A stretch of DNA of 64,000 nt from NCBI GenBank assembly GCA_036346225.1, contig JARFIW010000884.1, forward strand, positions 1,240,001 through 1,304,000, read 5' to 3'. The notes beneath the pieces were generated by a model. That model had not been told where the DNA came from. It did no database searches and saw only the letters and a program-made list of their open reading frames with translations. The stretch comes from Platerodrilus igneus (Eukaryota; Arthropoda; Insecta; Coleoptera; Lycidae). Below are positions 49,812 through 58,798 of this stretch, piece by piece; position 1 is the first letter of the stretch, and every line of letters starts with the position of its first letter. A program made the position numbers and the translations under genes.

Positions 49812-51222
49812 TTAAAAATATTTAATGCCAAGCATGGAGTCATTTATACTTAATTTTAATACAAAGTTATACACAGAAGACAGTCCTTTCTTTATGTTTG
49901 TTTTGCAGTGGTTTTTAATTTTATCTAATTTTATTCGCAGCTTAAAATTTAAATCGATACCCAAGTCCTCTATCTCCTTTTCTAACCAATAGTTTGATGC
50001 ATAAAGACCGTCTAGGATTTCGAATTGTAAAATGTACCGAAGTTTGCCTCTATATTTAAAGTCTCTAATTCCGCCGACAACCAGATCCATTCCTTCGTGT
50101 AATTCTTGCAGCTTGTGACAATCTTTTAATCGCAGCTTTCCCACTATATCCTGCATACGTATCTTGTTAGCTTGATCGACTTCTTCTTGTCGGTATTGGG
50201 AAATCCTTTTTCTCCCACACACCGTTGTGTAGTTGCATATCCACCACTTTTGGGAATATATGGTTGTTATGGGTTGTAAGACCCTCGGTTTTAAATGATC
50301 CGAACGGTTCTTTACTAGGTAAATATACAATGTTTAGCGGAACCCCTTTGCATGTGGTGTACGCCAAGGTTACGAAACCTGCATTCCTTAGTTCGTCTTT
50401 GTTATCTGCCATTTTGATAAATACGTTTTTAGAATAACCTTTTAAAAAGTATACGGATTTAGTACCATCCTTTTCTGCAAGAACGTCTACATAACTAAAA
50501 GAGTCTTTCTTACTAACCGCAAATGCATACAGCTTGTACAACCCGGATGTATCTAAGTCAGTCCATCGGCACATAAAATAATCTTTTAATTCTTCCTCAT
50601 TTTCTCTAATAAGATGTTCTTTGTCTAACACATCTTTGTATTGTTCGCGTATTATCGCAGTGTTTTCCATGTAGTCCAATTTTCGCCTTTTTGCATCCAT
50701 TTCCTCTAATTCCAGTTGTCTTTTCCTTCCACTTACAGCGTATGACATGCATAATGGGGCAATTTCCTTTAGCGTAAACGGATAGAGTTTACTACCAATA
50801 TTTGCGTGTTGTCGTACAACCTCTGGGCGAATGTTAGGTGTATTTATCAATCCCAATTCCGAAATGACTATTTCTTTTGGAATTGTAGAATATGGTGTTG
50901 CAGATTGTGTAAAATATGTACTACCTGCTTTAATGTAGCACTTGTGTAAGATTTTTATTTTATCTTGGCAGTCTTCCTCCTCTACTATCTCCAAATAATT
51001 TACGGGTAAATAGTTAAAACTAAAAGCCGAAAGCACATACTTTATCAATGTTTCCCTTTCTTTTGGGTTTTCGGACAACTTAATTTGCAAGCCCGTCAAT
51101 TTCTTTGTATTACCATTCCCCCAATACACGTACTGTAGTAGGTTATTATACACTAAACAGCAGCTATTTTGTAGCTTGTCCGATAGCTTACTCCACATTT
51201 TGGCAAGTGGTACCGCGTACAT
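49812..51222 (-). CDS. Unrecognised Polinton-associated protein, about 470 aa, one frameshift (left copy)
   Basis: Same protein as the right copy. The first ATG in the conserved frame is at 51,222 (MYAVPLAKMW); upstream frame without ATG may be reached by splicing. This copy reads without interruption through the position where the right copy is frameshifted (TTCKGVPLNIVYLP) but is itself shifted by 2 nt near 50,200 (KKDFPIP instead of KKDFLQYRQ). The second frame runs to the stop at 49,812. I do not recognise the family. Confidence 0.7.
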
Positions 51223-51478
51223 TGACGCCTTTAGGAAGTATAACACTATCTTCCAATAACGTTTAACACCCTTTTAAAAAATAATACACATCTTTGTTAT
51301 AATTCTTTTCATAATTACTTAGATGCCCATTTCAGTTACGTGGACATTTGAAAAATTAAACAATACCAATGTATGCTTTATATTTTAAAACATAAACAAG
51401 CTAATATATACAAAAATAATTTCTAAATTCACATCATTCATTTCTTATGATAACAGTTGTGGTGGTTAAATTTTTATT

Positions 51479-51739
51479 TTAAAACTTACAATTTAGTATA
51501 TATTCCATTTGAATATCTGCCAACAGTTTTATAAACCCCATCTCCTCGATTATTTCCATAAAATCATCCAGATCCTCGGGCATTGATAACACTGCAGTAC
51601 AGTGCTGTATTGCTTCCTCGTATGACTGACACATAAGACATTTTTCTCCTTCTATCGAAAAGCGTTGCCCACATTCTGCTTTTTTTACTCGTAGAGCATT
51701 GCGAAATCTTCGAATAACCTCTCCAAAGTCTTTATACAT
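51479..51739 (-). CDS. Small 86-aa CxxC protein (left copy)
   Basis: Identical in amino-acid sequence to the right copy at 52,980-53,240; described there. TATA box at 51,802-51,809 (minus strand), about 63 nt before the ATG. Confidence 0.7.
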   Translation of the reverse strand: MYKDFGEVIRRFRNALRVKKAECGQRFSIEGEKCLMCQSYEEAIQHCTAVLSMPEDLDDFMEIIEEMGFIKLLADIQMEYILNCKF

Positions 51740-51801
51740 ATTTATTATATTGTCTCTTTAAACCGTACAATCAACAAATAATAGCTTCTACGCGAACAGT
51801 C

Positions 51802-51809
51802 CTTTTATA
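51802..51809 (-). promoter_or_regulatory. TATA box of left arm
   Basis: TATAAAAG on the minus strand, the exact mirror of 52,910-52,917, directing transcription outward through the left arm. Confidence 0.6.
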
Positions 51810-51864
51810 TGAGCTACTCCTATTCGGATATGTACCGATTGTACCCGATTTGTGTGCACGCACG

Positions 51865-51982
51865 AAACCAAGTGTGGACCTAGGTTAGATAAAAGGAAAA
51901 ATTAGTAGGTTAGGTCAGCGCCGCGGCGCTGACCTAACCTACTAATTTTTCCTTTTATCTAACCTAGGTCCACACTTGGTTT
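51865..51982. repeat. Perfect 118-bp palindrome
   Basis: Both halves match base for base around CCGCGG (51,921-51,926). It starts AAACCAAGTGTGG and ends CCACACTTGGTTT. It contains ACCTAGGTTAGAT, which recurs near the outer ends of the element (45,413; 59,306). It lies at the junction of the left arm and the unique centre. A single strand would fold into one 59-bp hairpin. Confidence 0.95.
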
Positions 51983-52188
51983 TTAATGGAAAAACTCATT
52001 AAAAAGCAATTAGTGCTAATGGGTTTTTAATGAGAAAACTCATTAAAAAGCAATTAGTGCTAATGTGTTTATAATGAGAAAACTCATTAAAAAGCAATTA
52101 GTGCTAATGTGTTTATAATGAGAAAACTCATTAAAAAGCAATTAGTGCTAATGGGTTTTTAATGAGAAAACTCATTAAAAAGCAATTA
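51980..52188. repeat. 44-bp iterons, about 4.7 units, each with two inverted repeats
   Basis: Each unit holds TTAATGAG-AAAA-CTCATTAA (8-bp stem, 4-base loop) and ATTAGTGCTAAT (5-bp stem). Units differ only by TTTTTAAT or TTTATAAT and GGG or GTG. Single-copy within the 14-kb element, unlike everything in the arms. Confidence 0.95.
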
Positions 52189-52759
52189 CCCTCCACCCTA
52201 CTTTGTCCTTCTCCCTCCTTTCGCATCCGTACGACATACATCCAAACTATATCCAACATACACCTGAGATATGTCCATTTTGAATATTTTGGGGCTTGAC
52301 AAAATTTTTAGTAATTCGGACTTAGGAAAATTTTAACATAAGTTTGTAAATTTTATACCAAGGCCTCTAACTCGAAACTGATATAGCTACCAAAATTTAC
52401 AAAGACAGTTATTACGACTACTCTGCGGTCAGACAGCCCCAACCCCACTTACTGGGAGTCGGAGCTACACCAATTCGCATCGATTCATCAACTTAATTGC
52501 ACTGTTTCTCGGTTCAACCACATATGGTACCACTGTAATGATAAAACTTAGTCATAACATCCATTTTAAGTTTCAAAGACAATTTTTTAAAATTGGTTGT
52601 TGCGTATAACTTTTGTGATATCGCAATAATATTAAACTATTTCTTTATGTGCATAATCGGATCTAGGTCTAGTTGTGGAGGTGTATTAATGGCAAAGTTC
52701 CTTGAATTTACCTCCATCAGAATAGGGTGAAATTACCCCATAGGGTGAAAGTGTCTCCC

Positions 52760-52818
52760 TCCGACCTAGGTCGGATTTAATCCGACCTAGATCGGATTTT
52801 AATCCGACCTAGATCGGA
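52760..52818. repeat. Three 16-bp near-palindromes TCCGACCTAGRTCGGA
   Basis: At 52,760-52,775 (perfect, with AGG), 52,781-52,796 and 52,803-52,818 (one mismatch each), spaced 21-22 bp. This looks like clustered binding sites for a dimeric DNA-binding protein, next to the right arm. Confidence 0.85.
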
Positions 52819-52909
52819 TAGCAAAACTGTTCCTAATCAAGAGAATGGTTGTTTCGTGCGTGCACACAAATCGGGTACAATCGGTACATATCCGAATAGG
52901 AGTAGCTCA

Positions 52910-52917
52910 TATAAAAG
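52910..52917 (+). promoter_or_regulatory. TATA box of right arm
   Basis: TATAAAAG, 63 nt before the ATG of the 86-aa ORF. With its mirror at 51,802 it makes a pair of promoters facing outward from the centre, 1.1 kb apart. Confidence 0.6.
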
Positions 52918-52979
52918 GACTGTTCGCGTAGAAGCTATTATTTGTTGATTGTACGGTTTAAAGAGACAATATAATAAAT

Positions 52980-53240
52980 ATGTATAAAGACTTTGGAGAG
53001 GTTATTCGAAGATTTCGCAATGCTCTACGAGTAAAAAAAGCAGAATGTGGGCAACGCTTTTCGATAGAAGGAGAAAAATGTCTTATGTGTCAGTCATACG
53101 AGGAAGCAATACAGCACTGTACTGCAGTGTTATCAATGCCCGAGGATCTGGATGATTTTATGGAAATAATCGAGGAGATGGGGTTTATAAAACTGTTGGC
53201 AGATATTCAAATGGAATATATACTAAATTGTAAGTTTTAA
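52980..53240 (+). CDS. Small 86-aa CxxC protein (right copy)
   Basis: No recognised family. The N-terminus is basic (VIRRFRNALRVKK), followed by a Cys cluster (ECGQRF...EKCLMCQSYEEAIQHC) suggestive of metal binding, then an acidic segment (MPEDLDDFMEIIEE). First gene after the TATA box. The frame ends just after a consensus splice donor GTAAGT at 53,230, and an AG at 53,468-53,469 would join it in frame to the next large ORF, so it may be a first exon rather than a separate gene. Diverged copies lie further out in the same arm. Protein identical in both arms. Confidence 0.7.
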   Translation: MYKDFGEVIRRFRNALRVKKAECGQRFSIEGEKCLMCQSYEEAIQHCTAVLSMPEDLDDFMEIIEEMGFIKLLADIQMEYILNCKF

Positions 53241-53498
53241 AATAAAAATTTAACCACCACAACTGTTATCATAAGAAATGAATGATGTGAATTTAGAAAT
53301 TATTTTTGTATATATTAGCTTGTTTATGTTTTAAAATATAAAGCATACATTGGTATTGTTTAATTTTTCAAATGTCCACGTAACTGAAATGGGCATCTAA
53401 GTAATTATGAAAAGAATTATAACAAAGATGTGTATTATTTTTTAAAAGGGTGTTAAACGTTATTGGAAGATAGTAAGTTATACTTCCTAAAGGCGTCA

Positions 53499-54912
53499 AT
53501 GTACGCGGTACCACTTGCCAAAATGTGGAGTAAGCTATCGGACAAGCTACAAAATAGCTGCTGTTTAGTGTATAATAACCTACTACAGTACGTGTATTGG
53601 GGGAATGGTAATACAAAGAAATTGACGGGCTTGCAAATTAAGTTGTCCGAAAACCCAAAAGAAAGGGAAACATTGATAAAGTATGTGCTTTCGGCTTTTA
53701 GTTTTAACTATTTACCCGTAAATTATTTGGAGATAGTAGAGGAGGAAGACTGCCAAGATAAAATAAAAATCTTACACAAGTGCTACATTAAAGCAGGTAG
53801 TACATATTTTACACAATCTGCAACACCATATTCTACAATTCCAAAAGAAATAGTCATTTCGGAATTGGGATTGATAAATACACCTAACATTCGCCCAGAG
53901 GTTGTACGACAACACGCAAATATTGGTAGTAAACTCTATCCGTTTACGCTAAAGGAAATTGCCCCATTATGCATGTCATACGCTGTAAGTGGAAGGAAAA
54001 GACAACTGGAATTAGAGGAAATGGATGCAAAAAGGCGAAAATTGGACTACATGGAAAACACTGCGATAATACGCGAACAATACAAAGATGTGTTAGACAA
54101 AGAACATCTTATTAGAGAAAATGAGGAAGAATTAAAAGATTATTTTATGTGCCGATGGACTGACTTAGATACATCCGGGTTGTACAAGCTGTATGCATTT
54201 GCGGTTAGTAAGAAAGACTCTTTTAGTTATGTAGACGTTCTTGCAGAAAAGGATGGTACTAAATCCGTATACTTTTTAAAAGGTTATTCTAAAAACGTAT
54301 TTATCAAAATGGCAGATAACAAAGACGAACTAAGGAATGCAGGTTTCGTAACCTTGGCGTACACCACATGCAAAGGGTGTTCCGCTAAACATTGTATATT
54401 TACCTAGTAAAGAACCTTTCGGATCATTTAAAACCGAGGGTCTTACAACCCATAACAACCATATATTCCCAAAAGTGGTGGATATGCAACTACACAACGG
54501 TGTGTGGGAGAAAAAGGATTTCCTCCAATACCGACAAGAAGAAGTCGATCAAGCTAACAAGATACGTATGCAGGATATAGTGGGAAAGCTGCGATTAAAA
54601 GATTGTCACAAGCTGCAAGAATTACACGAAGGAATGGATCTGGTTGTCGGCGGAATTAGAGACTTTAAATATAGAGGCAAACTTCGGTACATTTTACAAT
54701 TCGAAATCCTAGACGGTCTTTATGCATCAAACTATTGGTTAGAAAAGGAGATAGAGGACTTGGGTATCGATTTAAATTTTAAGCTGCGAATAAAATTAGA
54801 TAAAATTAAAAACCACTGCAAAACAAACATAAAGAAAGGACTGTCTTCTGTGTATAACTTTGTATTAAAATTAAGTATAAATGACTCCATGCTTGGCATT
54901 AAATATTTTTAA
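53499..54912 (+). CDS. Unrecognised Polinton-associated protein, about 470 aa, one frameshift (right copy)
   Basis: The conserved frame is open from 53,463; its first ATG is at 53,499. The N-terminal half is alpha/beta-like with LQNSCCLVYNNLLQYVYW and KYVLSAFSFNYLPVNYLE. A charged coiled-coil-like segment (RKRQLELEEMDAKRRKLDYM) lies near 53,990-54,055. The C-terminal half is mixed (LYKLYAFAVSKKDSF, LYASNYWLEKEIEDLG). One extra T near 54,379 shifts the frame relative to the left arm; the second frame runs to TAA at 54,910-54,912. AATAAA follows at 54,934. Residues are otherwise the same in both arms. The layout recalls DNA-virus proteins with a coiled-coil linker, but no domain is assignable. 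Confidence 0.72.
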
Positions 54913-55015
54913 ATTTGTTATGTATAATGTCAGAATAAACATTTTATAATAGTATATAACATTGTTCTTTATTTATAAAAGGCTGTGACGTTACCCCGAA
55001 ATAGCACTCGCACAG

Positions 55016-55105
55016 AGAGGGATGCGCATGGGCAGGGGTGCGTACGCGCAGGGGTGCGCATGGGCAGGGGTGTGCATGCGCAGGGGTGCTCATGGGCTGG
55101 GATGT
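55016..55105. repeat. 16-bp G-rich tandem repeat
   Basis: Five units of GCGCATGGGCAGGGGT with variants; GGGG recurs every 16 bp, a possible G-quadruplex former on this strand. It lies between the large ORF and the PolB fragment. Confidence 0.9.
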
Positions 55106-55130
55106 GTCTGAGCATACACGAGGGAAGCGG

Positions 55131-55328
55131 ATGTTAACAGTCACCAAGCATCCAATTCTTTATTTGGATGGTATCGAGTACTTGCCTGCGTATGTACCCG
55201 GAGTAAAAGAATACGATTTGCATACGCAGTTTATTAATAAAATTAGTTTATCGAGGGAAGATGACAAAAAGTACATTATTCCTAATAGTACAACAATCTA
55301 CGCATGGGGGTGTAAAGATATAAGATAG
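55131..55328 (+). pseudogene. DNA polymerase B C-terminal fragment 2 (right copy)
   Basis: The last part reads LHTQFINKISLSREDDKK, then YIIPNSTTIYAWG and a stop. This matches the ending I know for Polinton protein-primed polymerases (nK.aLs..DDKR.i...-TLAwGH). The first 20 or so residues (MLTVTKHPILYLDGIEYLP) do not belong to PolB and resemble a second segment near 56,760-56,815 (LILYLDDIKYLP). Only the terminal strand region is present, far from any palm domain. Confidence 0.65.
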
Positions 55329-55740
55329 TTGTTTATATTTGTATGGATTTTGTAAATCTATTGTATATATTAGTTTTAAGATTCCATAATTTTTAAGTTC
55401 TTCTACCACCTTCCAAATCCTTCCGGCTTCCTGGTTGACAGAGTATACGTGTTATCTCCACGTGGTATTCGCGGGACACTGCGGTTTTAGATTTCTCGGG
55501 AGATGGTTGGCTAAGGCATATGTCTTGGGTAGCGAAAAAGGTTTTAAAAATGGTGTTAAATAAAGATGAGCAAAAATTGTGATTTGGGTCTTTAAAACGC
55601 ATAACTTTGTATGGGGTGGTCCTATTTAAAATCTATTTACAGATTTGGGGTCCCTAGAAAAATTTAATATTAGTTGATACCTAGCAAAATATATTTATCT
55701 TAAAAGAGTGACTACCCCGCGTATAATAAATACAATATAA

Positions 55741-55899
55741 CACTTGTCAACAAAAAAAGTTGTAGGGAAAATTAAAGACGTATTTAATGGGGGTCCAGTA
55801 TTAGAATTTGTTGGTAATAGGGCTAAGTCCTACTGTATTGTAGGCGAGAAAGATACGATTAAAAAGATTAAAGGGGTCTCACGAATTGTAGTTAAGTAA
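55741..55899 (+). pseudogene. DNA polymerase B C-terminal fragment 1 (right copy)
   Basis: A 52-codon frame with KVVGKIKDVF, VLEFVGNRAKSY and KKIKGVSRIVVK. In Polinton and related PolB proteins the segment GK.KDE...EFVGLRAK.Y...KAKGV...VV immediately precedes the C-terminal tail. Here it lies 400 bp downstream of that tail, so the two pieces are in reversed order. It runs directly into a diverged copy of part of the large ORF. Confidence 0.68.
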
Positions 55900-55998
55900 A
55901 ACCGAGGGTCTTACAACCTATAACAAGCATATACCTCCAAAAGGAATGGACATGCAACTACGCGGCAGTGCGTGGGAGAATAAGAATTCTCTGCAATA
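55896..55998 (+). pseudogene. Diverged partial copy of the large ORF
   Basis: ACCGAGGGTCTTACAACC followed by TATAACAAGCATATACC parallels 54,432-54,530 of the large ORF (TEGLTTHNNHI, MQLHNGVWE; here TEGLTTYNKHI, MQLRGSAWE) and ends in a stop. Mirrored at 48,731-48,833. The duplication is within the arm and older than the palindrome. Confidence 0.75.
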
Positions 55999-56339
55999 AG
56001 AAATTAAAGTTTCCATGTATGTAGCACCAGTCATTGGGTAATGGTCGAAATGTGGAACCTATAAAGGCGATTATTAATTGTGGTTTAGAAAAATAGTAGT
56101 TTTCGTGGACTAAATAAAATAGCTTAGACTGGTTAATGTATATGGTTACATACTCTCGTACACATCCACAAACATCTGTTTACGTCCACAATGGTGATAC
56201 CGGTAGTTTTTGTTTAACAAATAGTAGGAAAGATACGTCAGGTGTTAGTGCGTGAAGCCCATAGGATCGTTGGATTCAAAAAGAACGGTGCGGTGGGATG
56301 TATGGTGGTCTCCGTTAGAATAATCGAAAGTGGTTAATC

Positions 56340-57070
56340 AATCGTATTAGATGTTTAAATAAGCGAAAGTGTAAAGGCCTACATAAACAAAATTTAATTA
56401 TCCGACAAAAAGTGCGCTATGTGCTACACTTATAAAGAAAGTATGGAATGGTGTTTTTAGCAGCCCTAGCTGTAAAAAGGGCGACTGACTTTTTCAAGCA
56501 ACTACAAGAATAGCAGTAGCGCAGAGAAGAGGTATGCATGTATTATACAGTGCACAGTTGCTGCAAAATATGTTAGTTTACGCATAGCTCGGATGTGTAA
56601 TTGATCACGACTTAAAGATCTCTCGGAGGTTTAAAAATTCTCGGCCCATTGTCGTTTGAAAAATGTTTGTAAATTATCAGAACAGGAGCGGGTCGAAGTA
56701 TAATGGATGATTGACTGAGTTTTTCTACCTTTTACGAGGGAATTGGAAATTGACAGACATCGAGCATCTAATTCTCTATTTGGACGATATCAAGTACTTA
56801 CCGGTTCTAGAAATCAGTACGTGCGGTCGACCGCTATGCGAAAGTGTAAAAGCCTACAGAAGCAAAATTTAATCATCAGACGAAAAGTGCGCGATGTGCT
56901 ATAGAAAGTATAAAAAATGGTGCTTTGCATAGGTCCTAACAGTAAAAAAGAGAGTGACTTTTTCTAGCAATTACAAGAATAGCAGTAGCGCGGCGAAAGG
57001 GTATGCATGTATTATACAGCGCATTGTTGCTATAAAATATGTTAGTTTACGAGAAGCTCGAACGTGCACA
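56340..57070 (+). pseudogene. Two degenerate copies related to the 86-aa ORF
   Basis: Direct repeats at 56,350-56,600 and 56,840-57,065 share GCGAAAGTGTAAA, AAAAGTGCGC.ATGTGCTA, TACAAGAATAGCAGTAGCGC and GGTATGCATGTATTATACAG. One frame reads KCAMCYTYKESMEWC (56,412), close to KCLMCQSYEEAIQHC of the 86-aa protein. Both are cut by stops. Mirrored in the left arm at about 47,655-48,390. Confidence 0.6.
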
Positions 57071-57671
57071 AATTAAATTTTAATCTATAATTAACTATGG
57101 TCGTAAAAATGGGAAATTAATGGTTAATTTTAATACTGCTAAGCATATACTTTCGCTCGGTGATTCATTTAGAAAATATTCAAGCCCACTATTTCCTAAA
57201 ATATGACGTAGAAGTTATTTAAAATTAAATTGCTTTATTAGTAAGTATCCTGTAGACAACAAGTTGGTATTTCCTTAGTAATGGTTTAAAGTGTTTTTAT
57301 TAAGTTTTTGGTTATAGTAGCACGGCATCTTCTACAGCACGACTTGCACACATTTTGTGTGCGTGTGCTACCACCCTTTTGGATTTTTAATATGCACGCG
57401 ATCCGTATAACATGGAAGACGTTTTCCGGTGTTTCTACTAACTGCATTCGCACCATCGACGATGCGAACCAGGTGGACGAGCAGCAAGGATTATGACGTC
57501 ATTTAGTTCCCCGCTGAATCCTCAACTTCGTTCGGGTGTCTTCGGAAACCTTGGGTTTGCATTCTATAGGGTACATAAAGCATGTGCGCAAGAGTAAACT
57601 CTTTAGTTATAAGTTAGTTCGCTTACAAGTTTAACCAAAGTGCTATAGTGCGGATTTTGTTTTGTACTAAA

Positions 57672-58451
57672 ATGGTATCTGCAAACGTTTTTAAGTGCAA
57701 CTCTTGCGGTGCTTCCTATACCTGGAAAAATGCTCTCAAACGGCACCTGAACAAATGTCGTGGTGTAACATCGCCCAGGGTTAAGCTTATACATCCGTCC
57801 GCAGCAAAGTACTTTAACTGTGGGTCTTGCGGTATCGCTTTTACGAGAATGGACAGCTTACAGCGACACAAGGAAAAACAGCACGGTATGTCATTAAGCC
57901 GTAAACGTTCAGCTCCGCCAGCTGTTAAAGGGCCTTGTACGAAACAACCACGAATTATGTGTAAAGTATGCGATTTCGAAATGGAAAAAACTACGTATGC
58001 CGCACACTTAAGGAGCAACAAACATAAAAATGCATCAGTTACCGCTACTAACGACGATGGTGTAGAAATGGTTAGTACAACGTTTAACAACCGTATGGCT
58101 AGCTATCGCATAAAGAACGCCAGTGTCGACGATGGAGTGCCCGAGTTTCTTTGGAAGCAGAAAGAGCGATTTATTCGATTAATAAATGAAAAAGAATACA
58201 ACATACAGCAATAAAAGTCTACTGCGAACTCTACGGCGTTTACACCAAAATGGGGAAGAGACTACCGATGTGAAATCCTTTAACACAAAAATGTGGTTAT
58301 AACGTCTTCTAGTAATCTGGAAAATATGTACGAGGTCTTAAGCGAAACCATAAGAACAAAATCAGAGGAATTTGAAACATGCGGGTCCGGTTGGTCTTTG
58401 GAAAAGGTACTCTATTTAGAAATAAATATTAATAAGTATAAGCCGATATGA
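57672..58451 (+). pseudogene. Polinton-like DNA polymerase B, N-terminal zinc-finger fragment (right copy)
   Basis: The ATG at 57,672 begins MVSANVFKCNSCG. Three zinc fingers follow: CNSCGASYTWKNALKRHLNKC, given as C..C...H...C; CGSCGIAFTRMDSLQRHKEKQH-type C2H2; and CKVCDFEME...HLRSNKH. Then TTFNNRMASYRIKNA and FLWKQKERFIRLI. A stop at 58,212 is followed by KVYCELYGVYTK and, after a frameshift, ENMYEVLSETIRTKSEEF, GSGWSLEKVL and INKYKP ending at 58,451. Insect Polinton PolB proteins begin with such fingers, then AF..RI..YR and GSGW.L...L.V.INKY. It stops exactly there; exonuclease and palm regions are absent. It lies outside, and downstream of, the C-terminal pieces. Confidence 0.75.
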
Positions 58452-58661
58452 GTTCTAGATTAAGAATAAAAGATTGTGAATATGTATTTAGAAATGTGGT
58501 TTACAAAATTTAAACTGTATTAGTAAAAATTGTCTGTAATAAAAGCTTTAAGAATGGTTTTAGATTTTCTTTAGGTATGAGCCGCAGGAAATTTATAATT
58601 TAGAGGTGTGTGTAAAATGGTAAGGGTGGTCCTATTTTAAATCTATTTACAGATTTGGATC

Positions 58662-58798
58662 CTGCCCACATAACCACATGACCATATGACCACATGACCA
58701 TATGACCACATGACCATATGACCATATGACCACATGACCATATGACCATATGACCACATGACCATATGACACATATGGTCATATGACCATATGACCAT
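58662..58798. repeat. CATATGACCA/CATGACCA minisatellite, right arm
   Basis: Mirror of 45,940-46,065; ten-bp units with alternating CATATG and CACATG. Confidence 0.9.

Larger units (their letters stand above)
45353..51868. repeat. Left inverted arm (6.5 kb)
   Basis: Reverse complement of 52,851-59,374. The sum of mirrored coordinates drifts only between 104,719 and about 104,740, so net length differences are a few bases. Seen differences include an extra 12-bp CTCCGCCTTGCT unit near 45,490, AAA versus AAAA near 49,526, and small indels near 50,200, 50,345, 47,000 and 51,250. Confidence 0.95.

Noticed and set aside
51980..52188. CRISPR-like array
   Set aside because: Units are contiguous 44-bp tandem repeats without variable spacers, in animal DNA with no cas genes.
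53990..54500. KilA-N/BRO-type viral DNA-binding protein
   Set aside because: The coiled coil followed by a mixed C-terminal domain is similar in layout only; no diagnostic BRO-N, KilA-N or T5orf172 motif is visible.
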